This document shows, piece after piece, positions 55,728 through 64,000 of a stretch of 64,000 nucleotides of DNA; the first letter of the stretch is position 1, and each line of letters starts with the position of its first letter. The DNA comes from Campylobacter vulpis (GTDB taxonomy: Bacteria > Campylobacterota > Campylobacteria > Campylobacterales > Campylobacteraceae). Made by a program: the position numbers and the translations under genes. The stretch is from the NCBI RefSeq assembly GCF_014217995.1, contig NZ_CP041617.1, forward strand, positions 868,001-932,000, read 5' to 3'. The notes beneath the pieces are model-generated. The model made no database searches. It saw only the letters and a list, made by a program, of their open reading frames with translations, and was not told the DNA's origin.

Positions 55728-56903
55728 TTATTTAGCACTCTTTTTTCTATTACACTCTTTGCATAATATTTGACAATTTTCCTTTTCTGTCTTTCCGCCT
55801 TTGCTCCACGCTAGAATATGGTCTGCTTCCATTTGCTCTAGCTCTAGCTTTTCATTTTCGTGCGGACATTTCACACCCTTTATATGCCCATCACTATTCG
55901 CACACACGCCCCCTTGCCTCTCATACACTGCCCTTTTTACACTATCGCTAAACGCCCTTAGACTTAAATGCTTCTCATCACCACTTAGCACATACGCATA
56001 CACGCCCTTTTTATTCCCCACTTCATCATCTTGCATAAGCTCTGCGATTTTAGATTCTAGCTCTTTAGCATCTAGTGGCTTATCTTTATAGAGATTATAG
56101 AAAAGCCCCCATTCTAAGCCTTTCATCTCTTTGCGATATTTTTCAAACTTCATCTCCACCCAATCTATCACCTTTGCAAAATACTCCCACAGCCCATCAG
56201 CATTCCTAGAATCTTTGGCATTTTTAGCCATATACTCGCAAATCTTTTCATCTTTCCTAGAATCCACTATCCAAGCAATAGCACTCTCTAAAAATTCTTG
56301 CCGCAATGCACTGCCATTTAGATATTTAGCTCCCTTTAGCACTGCTACGCCCTTTTCCTTAGAAAATCGCCTCTTTGCATCACTTAGCCACACACTCGCA
56401 TATACTGCATTTCTTAGCTCTTGGTTTGTCAGTGTCTCTCCTGCGATATTGATAGTCTTAAACCACTCTAGCTTCTCACTCTCACTCCCTTGACACACAT
56501 ACACATCAAGCTTATAGTCTAAAAATTTTTCTTTCATATCCTCTGGCAAGTTATGGAAATACTGCGAGCTGCCATTCCACAGCACAGAAAAGCTCCCTTT
56601 AACATACTCACATATACTCATAGTCCTTTGCTGTCCATCTAGCACTTCATATTCACACTCCGCACCAAAATCCACATTTCTCACCCAATACATTATATTT
56701 AAAGGAAAGCCCTTGAGTATCGTATCTATCACGGCATTTCTTTGCGCGTCTTTATACACAAACTCCCTTTGATATTTGGGGCGGATATTAAGCCTTGCTA
56801 CTCCGCTAGAATCTGCATAGGCGACTACTTGGCTACTCTCCTCATCTCTTGTATAGCCCCTTGCTAGCTCTTTTATGCGAATTTCTGTTTTGTCTATTTG
56901 CAT
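55728..56903 (-). CDS. DUF262 plus HNH endonuclease protein, likely restriction partner
   Basis: About 391 residues. The N-terminal DUF262 (ParB/Srx-like fold) shows IRPKYQREFVYKD and the nucleotide-site motif VLDGQQRTMSI. The C-terminus has an HNH nuclease with CANSDGHIKGVKCPH, MEADHILAWSKGG and CQILCKECNR. DUF262-HNH proteins act as GmrSD-type defence nucleases or as companions of methyltransferases. The ATG at 56903 has AAAGGAG 6 bases upstream. An in-frame GTG at 56945 falls in a repeat and is rejected. The gene ends 98 bases beyond pstS in the same direction. Codon use is visibly richer in G/C than its neighbours. Confidence 0.82.
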   Translation of the reverse strand: MQIDKTEIRIKELARGYTRDEESSQVVAYADSSGVARLNIRPKYQREFVYKDAQRNAVIDTILKGFPLNIMYWVRNVDFGAECEYEVLDGQQRTMSICEYVKGSFSVLWNGSSQYFHNLPEDMKEKFLDYKLDVYVCQGSESEKLEWFKTINIAGETLTNQELRNAVYASVWLSDAKRRFSKEKGVAVLKGAKYLNGSALRQEFLESAIAWIVDSRKDEKICEYMAKNAKDSRNADGLWEYFAKVIDWVEMKFEKYRKEMKGLEWGLFYNLYKDKPLDAKELESKIAELMQDDEVGNKKGVYAYVLSGDEKHLSLRAFSDSVKRAVYERQGGVCANSDGHIKGVKCPHENEKLELEQMEADHILAWSKGGKTEKENCQILCKECNRKKSAK

Positions 56904-56934
56904 TGTTGCTCCTTTGGTTAATTTGTATTTAGTG

Positions 56935-56974
56935 TGGATTGCCACGAAGTCGTGCCGACTTCTCGCAATGACGA
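56935..56974. repeat. REP-like palindromic element
   Basis: An imperfect palindrome with outer arms ATTGC/GCAAT and inner arms GAAGTCG/CGACTTC, flanked by TGG and GACGA. It has the form of the dispersed TGGATTGCCACG...CGCAATGACG repeats that I recall from enterohepatic Helicobacter and other bacteria. It lies in the 81-base gap between the methyltransferase and the DUF262-HNH gene. It is G/C-rich compared with the window. Confidence 0.65.
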
Positions 56975-56984
56975 TTAGCTACTC

Positions 56985-58226
56985 TTACATTTTTTCTTGC
57001 TCTTGCTTTCTTAGCTCATCGACTTCGGCGATTTTGCGGATAATAATCCGCCTATAAATTTTTTTACCATTGATACTATTACACCCAGCACCTAGTCCAT
57101 TTTTAAGCAAATGATTATCAAGCCCCAAAATCTCAAACTGCTTAGAATTATGTTTGTCTAAGAAAGTTATCGGCACGCCCATAACCCCATCATAATCTAG
57201 CGGAATCTCAATGGTTTTATCCACATTGATAGCGTCATAATTATCATACTTTGGGTATTGCTCTGGATTCTTTTTGTAACTAGCGATGGTTTCTAGAATC
57301 TCATTGCGTTTTTTGTTTTCCAAATTTGAAAACCACCTTGTAAGCCCATTTACTTGCTTGGTAAGTATAAAGCCTGTGCGATTTTCATTAGGCTTTAAAA
57401 AGACATTTGCGGAAGTTATCCCTAGCCATATTTTGTTTTCTTTGATTAAGGAAAAAGTCTCTTTATAAGTAATGGCATTTTTATTCCCTATAACTAAAAA
57501 CTTCTTTTTATACTCCACTAATTGTGCGACATACTCACGGAAAAGCGAAAAAGGCGGATTTGTAACGACAATATCTGCAAGTTTAAGTAGCTCTATGCAG
57601 TCTTTGCTCCTAAAATCCCCTGCATTATTTAGCCCTTTATCTTCATCAAGTGGGAAAAGGCTAGGCTCTTTGTAGGATTTTGTGCTTTTGTTTTGTGTGG
57701 CTTGTAAATCTTTGGGGTCAGATTCTAGCTCGGCTCTAAAGTTTTCAAAAAGCTTGTGCTTGTTGTTTTCAAAGGCTTTTAGCGTTTCTTGGGACTGCGA
57801 TTTGCTAGCAGAGAGAGAGAGAGTAGCTTCCACTTCGCTTAGTGGGTGCATTTGGGATAAAACTTTATCTACATCATCAATGGAGTGCTTTTGTGGGTTG
57901 ATAAGCTCATCTTTTATCGCATCATCTCTGTGGATTTTTATCGCATAGGCTTTTTTGGGGGAATCTTCTGTGCTTACTTCTCTATAATTTTGACTTTTAT
58001 AGCAAGTGGTGATGAGAGCCTTTAAGTCAAGCCATTTGAAATTTTTGAAAAAGTATTCAAAAAAGGCACTTTGCAGTGGGTCATCGCAGTTGCAATACAC
58101 GATTTTATCTTTAAAATGTGCTTTGTAGTGTTGCAGCTCATTTTCTATATCGCTTAGTTGCGTGTAGAACTCATCTTTTTTATTTTTCTTTGCATTGTGG
58201 AGATTGTTATTTAATATTTTTGCCAT
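56985..58226 (-). CDS. EcoRI-family adenine-specific DNA methyltransferase
   Basis: 413 residues. The N-terminus KDEFYTQLSDIENELQHY, then YCNCDDPLQSAFFEYF, motif IV VVTNPPFSLFREYV and the late GLTRWFSNLENKKR match the EcoRI methylase family (N6-adenine). Recognition of a GAATTC-like site is possible but not shown. A low-complexity insert at about 125-210 has a run of Ser/Leu coded by an AG dinucleotide repeat. Paired with the DUF262-HNH gene, it forms a methylation plus nuclease unit inserted before the PilM/N/O-like operon. RBS AAAGGAG. Confidence 0.88.
   Translation of the reverse strand: MAKILNNNLHNAKKNKKDEFYTQLSDIENELQHYKAHFKDKIVYCNCDDPLQSAFFEYFFKNFKWLDLKALITTCYKSQNYREVSTEDSPKKAYAIKIHRDDAIKDELINPQKHSIDDVDKVLSQMHPLSEVEATLSLSASKSQSQETLKAFENNKHKLFENFRAELESDPKDLQATQNKSTKSYKEPSLFPLDEDKGLNNAGDFRSKDCIELLKLADIVVTNPPFSLFREYVAQLVEYKKKFLVIGNKNAITYKETFSLIKENKIWLGITSANVFLKPNENRTGFILTKQVNGLTRWFSNLENKKRNEILETIASYKKNPEQYPKYDNYDAINVDKTIEIPLDYDGVMGVPITFLDKHNSKQFEILGLDNHLLKNGLGAGCNSINGKKIYRRIIIRKIAEVDELRKQEQEKM
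57810..57823 (-). repeat. (AG)7 dinucleotide repeat inside the methyltransferase gene
   Basis: Seven AG units on the + strand, read as CTCTCT... coding for alternating Leu and Ser on the minus strand. A loss or gain of one unit would shift the frame in the first third of the gene. The gene is in frame here. Confidence 0.85.
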
Positions 58227-58242
58227 ATTACTCCTTTAAAAA

Positions 58243-58761
58243 TCACTTTTCCCCATAAATTTTAGCAACAAAACTAAGTTCTATGCCGCTTTTTTGTGCT
58301 TTTAATTTTAAAGGATAGTCCATTTTAATGAGATTATCATAATTTTGCAAAGCGTCAATAAAATCATATAAATTTTTAGGCGTATCCAAATAAGCATTAA
58401 CCAAAAGCGTATGTTTTAAATAAGACTCATTTTGATTTTTAATAGCTTTGATTTGAATTTTTTTGAAAAATTGACTTAAAAAAACTTGGAAATTTTTTTC
58501 ACTAAAAGAGTTTTGAAACTGCTCTAAGCTCTTATTGTTTTCACTTCTTAGCTGGGCTAATTTAACTTCACTTGCATTTAGTTTTGCCTTGGTAGCGTTT
58601 AGAAGAGCTATTTGCGAATTTTCTCTTATGCCAAGTTCTTTATAAGCTTTTAAAGTTGGTAAGAGTAAAAATAAAATTAAAGCCGTGCAAACACTGATGA
58701 AACTAAGAGTTAGGATAAGAATTTTAACAATATTAATTTCTTCAAAGCTTTTATCTTTCAT
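58243..58761 (-). CDS. PilO-like bitopic membrane protein
   Basis: 172 residues: a short cytosolic end, one helix (about 13-33), a coiled coil (about 40-80) and a small alpha/beta domain with a ferredoxin-like pattern. This is the layout of PilO/GspM inner-membrane assembly proteins. Sequence identity to a named family is not visible to me. Its start overlaps the PilN-like gene by 11 bases. C. jejuni has equivalent hypothetical genes before miaB (recalled synteny). Confidence 0.6.
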   Translation of the reverse strand: MKDKSFEEINIVKILILTLSFISVCTALILFLLLPTLKAYKELGIRENSQIALLNATKAKLNASEVKLAQLRSENNKSLEQFQNSFSEKNFQVFLSQFFKKIQIKAIKNQNESYLKHTLLVNAYLDTPKNLYDFIDALQNYDNLIKMDYPLKLKAQKSGIELSFVAKIYGEK

Positions 58762-59275
58762 CTTGAGTTCCTAAAATTTTACTAATGCTTACAAAACGAT
58801 ACCAACCATTATTAAGCTTATAATAGCTTGTATTTGTTTCGTCAAATATACTTTTTAAAGGCGTTTCCAAAAGCAAGGCAAACATCTCTTTTGTAGGACT
58901 TACACCCGTAAGTTTAAGGGCAAATTCGTCTTGTTCCACACTATCAAAACTTATGCCACCCGTTTTTAAGGTCATATCAAAAAGATTTTTAAGACTATTC
59001 TTTATATTTTGATTTTTCTCCTTAAATTGTGCAGCGATTTGACTTTGTTCTAGTAAGATAAGATAATGCTCTTCACTTTTTTTAATCTGCTCCGCAGTTT
59101 GCACCATCTCCTCTTTTTTCCCAGAGATAGAACTATGTGTCAAAACTATACGAAATTCATAAATCGCAAAAATAAAAAATATAAAAACGATCGCAAAGGC
59201 AAAAAGCACTATCCAAATTTTATCCAAAAGATTAAATAGGGGTCGTTTTTGCGGGGTCGTAAAGCTATAAGTCAT
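58751..59275 (-). CDS. PilN-like bitopic membrane protein
   Basis: 174 residues with one helix at about 20-42 (IWIVLFAFAIVFIFFIFAIY), a coiled coil and a C-terminal small domain, as in PilN/GspL periplasmic parts. It overlaps both neighbours by 11 bases, showing tight coupling with the PilM- and PilO-like genes. Assignment rests on layout and gene order, not on motifs. Confidence 0.58.
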   Translation of the reverse strand: MTYSFTTPQKRPLFNLLDKIWIVLFAFAIVFIFFIFAIYEFRIVLTHSSISGKKEEMVQTAEQIKKSEEHYLILLEQSQIAAQFKEKNQNIKNSLKNLFDMTLKTGGISFDSVEQDEFALKLTGVSPTKEMFALLLETPLKSIFDETNTSYYKLNNGWYRFVSISKILGTQDER

Positions 59276-60275
59276 ATTTTAGCTCCTTTTGCATAAGCTC
59301 TTGCATTATCTCGTGGGTATCAATGAGTTTAACTTGAGGCTTTAAAAAAGTCTCGCTTTCTACAAACTCTAAAGTGCTTTGCAGTAATACTTCATCGCTA
59401 AAAATGACAAGCTCATCAATAAAATCTCCCCCATAATGCGAATCGTGATAAAAGCTTTCTATACTTGAGATAATAAAGCGACAAATTTCCATATCTGCAC
59501 CAAACTTTCCTAATTCATCTATCTCTATATTTTCTTGTGGCTTTTCTATAATATCCTCAACATCATTTTGCTCTTGATCTAAAGCGTCTATTTTATCTCC
59601 TAACATTTCGCCAAAATTATCCAAAGTGATTTCATCATCTTTTTTTTCTCCACTCTCTTCTAAAGGCGTAGTTTCAGCACTCAAGCCATCATCGTTTGAA
59701 ATTTCACCATCATCAAAACCATCAAGTTGAAAACTTAAAGTCTTTTCAAAAAGCTTATAAGAGCCTATAAGAATTTCATCTTTTTTATAAACCATTAAAG
59801 CTAAACTTTGAGCATTTTTAAAGACATAAAGTCTTGTTTTATCATCTTTTTGTTCTTTTTGAATGCAAAAATGAAGTAAGGCAAAAGGCGAAAATAAAAA
59901 GTCAAGTCCCCCACAATCCTCACATAACTCGCTAAAATACTCTATATGCTCAGTTGCCACATAAAGCAAAACATTAGCCAAAGGCAGGGTTTTAATACTC
60001 ATCTTACCAATGCCAAATTCATCATAATTTTGCTCTTTACTTGGTAAAATTCCTTGCTCTTCACTATCTAAAAATAAGGCTATATGATAGGGGAAAAATT
60101 TTTTATCATAATTTTTGATAAAAGTGATGAGCTGCTCACTTTTATCAAAGGTTTTTTCTATTTTTTTAACAAGCTTTCTATTACGATAGGTGCAAATTTT
60201 AAGCGTATTTTTTTTATCTTCCAAAATCGCACTTATAAAAATTTGTGGCAAGATTTTTTTAAAAAATGGCGTCAT
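59265..60275 (-). CDS. PilM/GspL-like cytosolic protein (hypothetical)
   Basis: 336 residues, without membrane helices or signal peptide. The first 200 residues show alternating strands and helices that could be an actin-like fold. A very acidic segment at about 190-250 follows, and a C-terminal domain with a VIFSDEVLLQSTLEF-like strand. Being first in a PilM-PilN-PilO-like order is the main reason for the call. It follows the acyltransferase gene with an ATGA overlap. The function may be pseudopilus or competence-related, but this is unproven. Confidence 0.55.
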   Translation of the reverse strand: MTPFFKKILPQIFISAILEDKKNTLKICTYRNRKLVKKIEKTFDKSEQLITFIKNYDKKFFPYHIALFLDSEEQGILPSKEQNYDEFGIGKMSIKTLPLANVLLYVATEHIEYFSELCEDCGGLDFLFSPFALLHFCIQKEQKDDKTRLYVFKNAQSLALMVYKKDEILIGSYKLFEKTLSFQLDGFDDGEISNDDGLSAETTPLEESGEKKDDEITLDNFGEMLGDKIDALDQEQNDVEDIIEKPQENIEIDELGKFGADMEICRFIISSIESFYHDSHYGGDFIDELVIFSDEVLLQSTLEFVESETFLKPQVKLIDTHEIMQELMQKELKYDL

Positions 60276-60907
60276 ATCTGCTCCTTAAAACTATCGCGTT
60301 TGCAAATTTTTTCAAATTCTTTTTTAATCAAAGCCTTAGCCTCATCTTTTTCTAAATTTGCAAGATCAAAAGGCTCACTTAAACTATAAATTATTTTACT
60401 AAAAGGCTTAGGTAAAAGCATTTTATCCCAGCTTTTAAATTCCCAAAAGCGACTTGCTTCATAGTTTAAAATTCTTATCTTAACACTTTTTTTCTGTGCG
60501 ATTAAAATCGCTCCATCTGAAATGCTATGTCTTGGACCTCTTGGACCATCGGGCGTTATAACTATATCGTCTTTTTGTTCTAATACTTTAAAAGCAGACC
60601 GCAAAGCACCGCTTGCACCTTTAAATGTGCTACCTCTTATCACATTTAAACCATAAAAATGGATAAGTCTAGCGATTAATTCCCCATCATTATGATGAGA
60701 AATCATCACAAAAGCTCTTTTGCCTTTCTTTCTAAAATGCCTAAAAGCAAAAGGCATTAAAGCAAGGCGTCCATGCCAAAAGAGGATAACGCAAGGCTCA
60801 TCATCGACTCTTTCGCCACGATATTGCTTAAAACAGCTTAAAAAAATAATCCATTGCAAAAAAAAGACAAATCTTATAAGAAGCGTTTTTTTAAACAATT
60901 TCCCCAT
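60272..60907 (-). CDS. Lysophospholipid acyltransferase-like protein (DUF374)
   Basis: 211 residues. The DUF374/LPLAT motifs are [28 protein letters not shown] (HxxxxD-like), [19 protein letters not shown] and [19 protein letters not shown]. An N-terminal hydrophobic segment anchors it to the inner membrane. It probably transfers an acyl or related group to a lipid A or phospholipid precursor. It overlaps miaB by 17 bases. Confidence 0.87.
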   Translation of the reverse strand: MGKLFKKTLLIRFVFFLQWIIFLSCFKQYRGERVDDEPCVILFWHGRLALMPFAFRHFRKKGKRAFVMISHHNDGELIARLIHFYGLNVIRGSTFKGASGALRSAFKVLEQKDDIVITPDGPRGPRHSISDGAILIAQKKSVKIRILNYEASRFWEFKSWDKMLLPKPFSKIIYSLSEPFDLANLEKDEAKALIKKEFEKICKRDSFKEQI

Positions 60908-62192
60908 AAAGCACCATGCGTTTTGCGTTTGTGATTTTCACCTGTTTCATTGCACCTAGCATTTCTTCGCTACCTTGAATTTGAACTAAAAAATTATTAT
61001 CCGTGCGACCTGCGACAGCATTATTTGCCCTCAATTCTTCAAAAAGCACTTCAAAAATTTGATTTTCTTGTTTTTTTGTGATTTCATCTAAAATTTCTGC
61101 GTGGCGATTTTGCAAGATAGTCAGTCTCTTAGAGGCGATTTCTTCTGGGATTTGATTAGGCATTGTAGCGGCTTTAGTTAGGGGACGTTTGGAGTATTTA
61201 AAAGAAAAAATTTGCTCAAAACGCACTTTTTCTAAAACATCTAAAGTATCCTCAAAATCTCCCTCACTCTCCCCGGGAAAAGCCACAATAATATCTGTTG
61301 AAATGCTGACATTTTCACAAAGCTCTCTAAGCTTTAAAGCCCTATCTAAATACCACTCCTTACTATAACCCCTTTTCATCGCCCTTAAAATTTCACTTGA
61401 ACCACTTTGCAAAGGCATATGCATAGACTTGCAAATTTTTTCATTTTGACTAAAAGTTTGTAAAAATTTATCGTCCATATGTAAAGGATGCGGACTCGTA
61501 AAACGAATGCGTCTTAAATTTTCAATCTCACTTAAGGCATTTAGCAAATCGGAAAAATCCATTTTTTTATGAGCATTTCTAAATCTCTTGCCATAATTAT
61601 TGACATTTTGCCCGAGTAAAAATATCTCTTTCGCACCCTTTTCTACCGCCTTTTTAGCCTCATTATAAATCAATTCAAAAGGGATAGAAATTTCATCGCC
61701 TCTAGTATGTGGGACTATGCAATAAGTGCAATGTTTATCGCAACCTATGGAAATGTTAATGTAGGATTTGTAAGGACTATTTCGAAAATCACTAAAAGCA
61801 AATTCACTCTCATCATAGTCTAAATCAACCCCAACAAATTTGGGAGTTTTGACCGCTTGCGTGATTTTAGAGATATTTCTAGCTCCCAAAACAAAATCCA
61901 CATAAGGCGCACGACGAAAAATTTCCTCTCCTAAATGTGAAGCCGTACAACCGCAAACACCTATTTTAGCACCCTTTTTCTTCACTTTTTCAAAGCCACC
62001 GACTTCTGAAAAAAGCTTATGGACGGGTTTTTCACGCACAGAGCAAGTGTTAATGAGAATTAAATCTGCCTCCTTAATATCTTCTGTGAGACTATAATCC
62101 TCCTTTTGCGTTAATTCAGCGATAATATGCTCACTATCTCTTACATTCATCGCACAACCCAAAGTTTGGATAAATAATTTCTTAGCACTCAA
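60891..62192 (-). CDS. miaB: tRNA-2-methylthio-N6-dimethylallyladenosine synthase
   Basis: Radical-SAM methylthiotransferase modifying A37 of tRNAs. The 433-residue protein has the UPF0004 domain ([28 protein letters not shown]), the radical-SAM cluster motif [16 protein letters not shown], and a C-terminal TRAM domain ([20 protein letters not shown]). ATGA overlap with the small gene upstream. Confidence 0.96.
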   Translation of the reverse strand: MSAKKLFIQTLGCAMNVRDSEHIIAELTQKEDYSLTEDIKEADLILINTCSVREKPVHKLFSEVGGFEKVKKKGAKIGVCGCTASHLGEEIFRRAPYVDFVLGARNISKITQAVKTPKFVGVDLDYDESEFAFSDFRNSPYKSYINISIGCDKHCTYCIVPHTRGDEISIPFELIYNEAKKAVEKGAKEIFLLGQNVNNYGKRFRNAHKKMDFSDLLNALSEIENLRRIRFTSPHPLHMDDKFLQTFSQNEKICKSMHMPLQSGSSEILRAMKRGYSKEWYLDRALKLRELCENVSISTDIIVAFPGESEGDFEDTLDVLEKVRFEQIFSFKYSKRPLTKAATMPNQIPEEIASKRLTILQNRHAEILDEITKKQENQIFEVLFEELRANNAVAGRTDNNFLVQIQGSEEMLGAMKQVKITNAKRMVLYGEIV

Positions 62193-62431
62193 AGAATATG
62201 CACCTCATACATATAATCTTGCTCATCAAGCCCATAGCGAATAATTCTATGATAGACATTTAAACCTTTTTTTTCAAAATGTTCCACTAAAGCGATGAGT
62301 TGCTTGTGCGAATTTTCTTTATCAAAATAAAAAAATTTCTGCCCTTCCTTCTCCACCGCATCCTCAATCTTACTCAAGCTTATATTTTTAGGCTTGTCAT
62401 TGATCAAATTTCTTGCTAATTTTAAGTCCAT
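62189..62431 (-). CDS. HP0268-like small nuclease-fold protein
   Basis: 80 residues, the same length as H. pylori HP0268, which is reported as a nicking endonuclease and purine-specific ribonuclease. It includes [20 protein letters not shown] and [14 protein letters not shown]. It precedes miaB as I recall in C. jejuni. A TGCTAGAAT box at 62469-62461 is a likely promoter, divergent from nusA. Confidence 0.82.
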   Translation of the reverse strand: MDLKLARNLINDKPKNISLSKIEDAVEKEGQKFFYFDKENSHKQLIALVEHFEKKGLNVYHRIIRYGLDEQDYMYEVHIL

Positions 62432-62460
62432 AATTTATCCTTAGCTTATTTTAAATCGCC

Positions 62461-62469
62461 AATTCTAGC
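62461..62469 (-). promoter_or_regulatory. Probable extended -10 promoter (TGCTAGAAT) for the HP0268-like gene and miaB operon
   Basis: Minus-strand TGCTAGAAT, one base off the consensus, about 30 bases before the start of the small gene. Confidence 0.62.
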
Positions 62470-62499
62470 AAATTTTACTTTTAATTAAACTTATTAAAT

Positions 62500-62505
62500 T
62501 ATAAT
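62500..62505 (+). promoter_or_regulatory. -10 box (TATAAT) for nusA
   Basis: A perfect TATAAT 41 bases before the nusA ATG, in the divergent gap with the HP0268-like gene. Confidence 0.65.
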
Positions 62506-62545
62506 TTTACTCTACTTTTTAAAAAAATTCCCAAAAAGGTATCAA

Positions 62546-63622
62546 ATGGAAAAAATAGCAGACATCATAGAGTCCATAGCTAATGAAAAAAATTTAGAAC
62601 TTGAAAGCGTAAAAGATAAGGTCATTACGGCACTTATAAACACAGCAAAAAAAATTTATGGCGAGGAATATGAATTTTTTGTCGATAATAAAACGCTTAG
62701 TCTGTATCAAAAAATTCTAATCGTAGGCGATGATGATGAAAGATTAAATGAAAATAAAGAAAGTTTTATAGCCATTTCTAAAGCCAAAAAAGAGGTAAAA
62801 GATGTAGAAATAGGCGATGAATTAACCTATGAATGCTCTTTAGAAAATTTGGGTCGCACAGCGGTCAATACCCTGCATAAAGAACTAGAATATCACATTC
62901 AAAAGCTTTTGGAGCAAACTATTTTTGAGAAATATAAAAACAAAGTCGGTCAAATGGTCTTTGGTAGTGTTGTGCGTGTAGATAGCGAGGAAAATACCTA
63001 TATAGAAATTGACGAACTAAGAGCCTTTTTACCGCGTAAAAACCGCATTAAAGGCGAAAAATTTAAGGTCGGTGATGTGGTAAAAGCCGTTATCCGCCGT
63101 GTTTATACAGATAAAGGCATCAAAATGGAACTTTCAAGGACTAGTCCTAAATTTTTAGAATGCTTACTTGAAGCTGAAGTGCCTGAAATTAAAGACGGAC
63201 TTGTAAGCGTTGTAAAATGTGCTAGAATTCCTGGTGAAAGAGCAAAAATTATCCTTCAAGCAAATAGTTCAAATATCGATCCAGTTGGTGCTACTGTGGG
63301 AGTTAAAGGCGTGAGAATTAATGCTGTAAGTAAAGAAATTCATAATGAAAATATAGACTGCATAGAATATTCAAGCGAAAATGAAATCTTAATCGCTCGT
63401 GCCCTAGCTCCAGCCATTATCAACTCTGTTAAAATCGAAGATAAGACAGCCATAGTCAGTCTTAATAGCGAACAAAAAAGCAAAGCCATAGGAAAAAATG
63501 GCATTAACATACGCCTTACTTCTATGCTAAGTGGTTTTGAAATCGAACTTAAAGAACTTGGAGCCAAAACAATGAGCAATGAAGAAGCGATGAAAAACTT
63601 ACAAGATTTATTTAAAATTTAA
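62546..63622 (+). CDS. nusA: Transcription termination/antitermination protein NusA
   Basis: Binds RNA polymerase and RNA, modulating pausing, termination and rRNA antitermination. The 358-residue protein is the short form: N-terminal polymerase-binding domain, S1 domain (QMVFGSVVRVDSEENTYIE), and two KH domains (VGVKGVRINAVSKEI and IGKNGINIRLTSMLSGFEI). The acidic C-terminal repeats of E. coli NusA are absent. A 7-bp hairpin follows. Confidence 0.96.
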   Translation: MEKIADIIESIANEKNLELESVKDKVITALINTAKKIYGEEYEFFVDNKTLSLYQKILIVGDDDERLNENKESFIAISKAKKEVKDVEIGDELTYECSLENLGRTAVNTLHKELEYHIQKLLEQTIFEKYKNKVGQMVFGSVVRVDSEENTYIEIDELRAFLPRKNRIKGEKFKVGDVVKAVIRRVYTDKGIKMELSRTSPKFLECLLEAEVPEIKDGLVSVVKCARIPGERAKIILQANSSNIDPVGATVGVKGVRINAVSKEIHNENIDCIEYSSENEILIARALAPAIINSVKIEDKTAIVSLNSEQKSKAIGKNGINIRLTSMLSGFEIELKELGAKTMSNEEAMKNLQDLFKI

Positions 63623-63627
63623 AGCAA

Positions 63628-63644
63628 ACCCTGCAAAGCAGGGT
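63628..63644. terminator. Hairpin between nusA and the convergent gene
   Basis: ACCCTGC and GCAGGGT form a perfect 7-bp stem with an AAA loop, placed 6 bases after nusA and 5 bases before the end of the opposing gene, so it probably serves both. Confidence 0.72.
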
Positions 63645-63648
63645 AAGT

Positions 63649-63954
63649 TTATCTATTAGCATTATTTACATCTATCACATTAAAAAGCTTATTAAGCATA
63701 GTTTCTTCATTTTTTCTATGCTGACTTTCCCTTAACTTGTTCCAAGCGTAAAGACTAAAATCATTTTGCAAAGCACTAAGATCTAAGTCCTCATTGACAA
63801 GACTTTTATCCTTTTTTAGCGTCTCTTTTTGCTCTTGTCTTTGCTCATCTTTAATCGCATTTAAGGTTGCTTGAAATTCTTCGACAGACTTTTCTTTTTC
63901 TTTAATTTTTGCATTGAAAAAAGAACCATTATTTTGCATTTTATCGACTAACAT
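63649..63954 (-). CDS. Hypothetical protein, 101 residues
   Basis: A soluble, highly charged helical protein rich in Glu, Lys, Asn and Gln (KEKEKSVEEFQATLNAIKDE), with a C-terminal part containing YAWNKLRESQHRKNEETML. Strong ribosome site AAGGAGG 5 bases before ATG 63954. No family recognised. The helical, Asn/Gln-rich composition would fit a flagellar or cell-surface accessory protein, but nothing shows this. Confidence 0.7.
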   Translation of the reverse strand: MLVDKMQNNGSFFNAKIKEKEKSVEEFQATLNAIKDEQRQEQKETLKKDKSLVNEDLDLSALQNDFSLYAWNKLRESQHRKNEETMLNKLFNVIDVNNANR

Positions 63955-64000
63955 TTTTCCTCCTTGTAATTTACAAAACTACAAGCAAAAATTGTTCCAA

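Noticed and set aside
56904-56945. GTG start of the DUF262-HNH gene at 56945
   Set aside because: It falls within the REP-like palindrome and lacks a ribosome site; AAAGGAG precedes the ATG at 56903.

Overview
The window is AT-rich and very densely packed, with ATGA, TAATG and TTGA overlaps between genes. Almost every housekeeping protein is recognisably Campylobacter (class Epsilonproteobacteria, now Campylobacterota). The extended -10 boxes of the form TGCTATAAT, the RpoN promoter before flgB, the short RNase R and the HP0268-like nuclease all fit. Two runs of 15-16 G in coding sequence point to a polyG-rich thermotolerant species such as C. upsaliensis or C. helveticus. The species is an inference from memory of these genomes, not a computed match.

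The layout is a mosaic of blocks that each keep the gene order I recall from C. jejuni. (1) 1-9119: ankyrin protein, SDR, NhaC-like antiporter, trmA, a phase-variable DUF2920 gene, truA, LptF/G permease, prepilin peptidase, uppS. (2) 9119-12064: an inserted BcgI-like type IIB restriction-modification pair with a polyG tract. (3) 12068-15962: coaBC, glmU, fliP. (4) 15911-16467: a small module with two tiny ORFs, bounded by a 29-bp duplication of the fliP 3' end. (5) 16469-23542: RNA m5C methyltransferase, ruvX, dprA, polysaccharide deacetylase, ilvC, rnr, holA. (6) 23524-27191: NUDIX gene, then pbpB-fliE-flgC-flgB behind a sigma-54 promoter. (7) 27198-29928: agmatine-to-putrescine genes aguA/aguB with a cation transporter between them. 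(8) 29983-42086: cprRS, htrA, cbpA-hspR-antiporter, HAD phosphatase, glyS, M23 peptidase, MidA-like and Ppx/GppA proteins. (9) 42096-43794: a second R-M locus whose nuclease gene is broken by one base. (10) 43923-48577: cytosolic chemoreceptor, DUF465 protein, rpmB, rpe, a DnaQ-like exonuclease, and thiC behind a TPP riboswitch.

(11) 48578-58226 is a variable island between thiC and the genes that normally follow it. It holds a frameshifted HsdR-N-type gene, two decayed small genes, a complete pstSCAB-phoB-phoR operon with an 11-bp-periodic PHO box, and a third R-M-like pair (EcoRI-family methyltransferase plus DUF262-HNH protein) with a REP-like hairpin between its genes. (12) 58243-63954: PilM/N/O-like membrane genes, an LPLAT, miaB, an HP0268-like protein, nusA and an unidentified gene at the right edge.

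The most notable features are the phase-variable BcgI-like system, the fliP-end duplication with its secreted-peptide and membrane-protein module, the classical Pho regulon, and the fact that three R-M-type loci sit at junctions between otherwise conserved blocks. No rRNA, tRNA, CRISPR array or transposase was seen.
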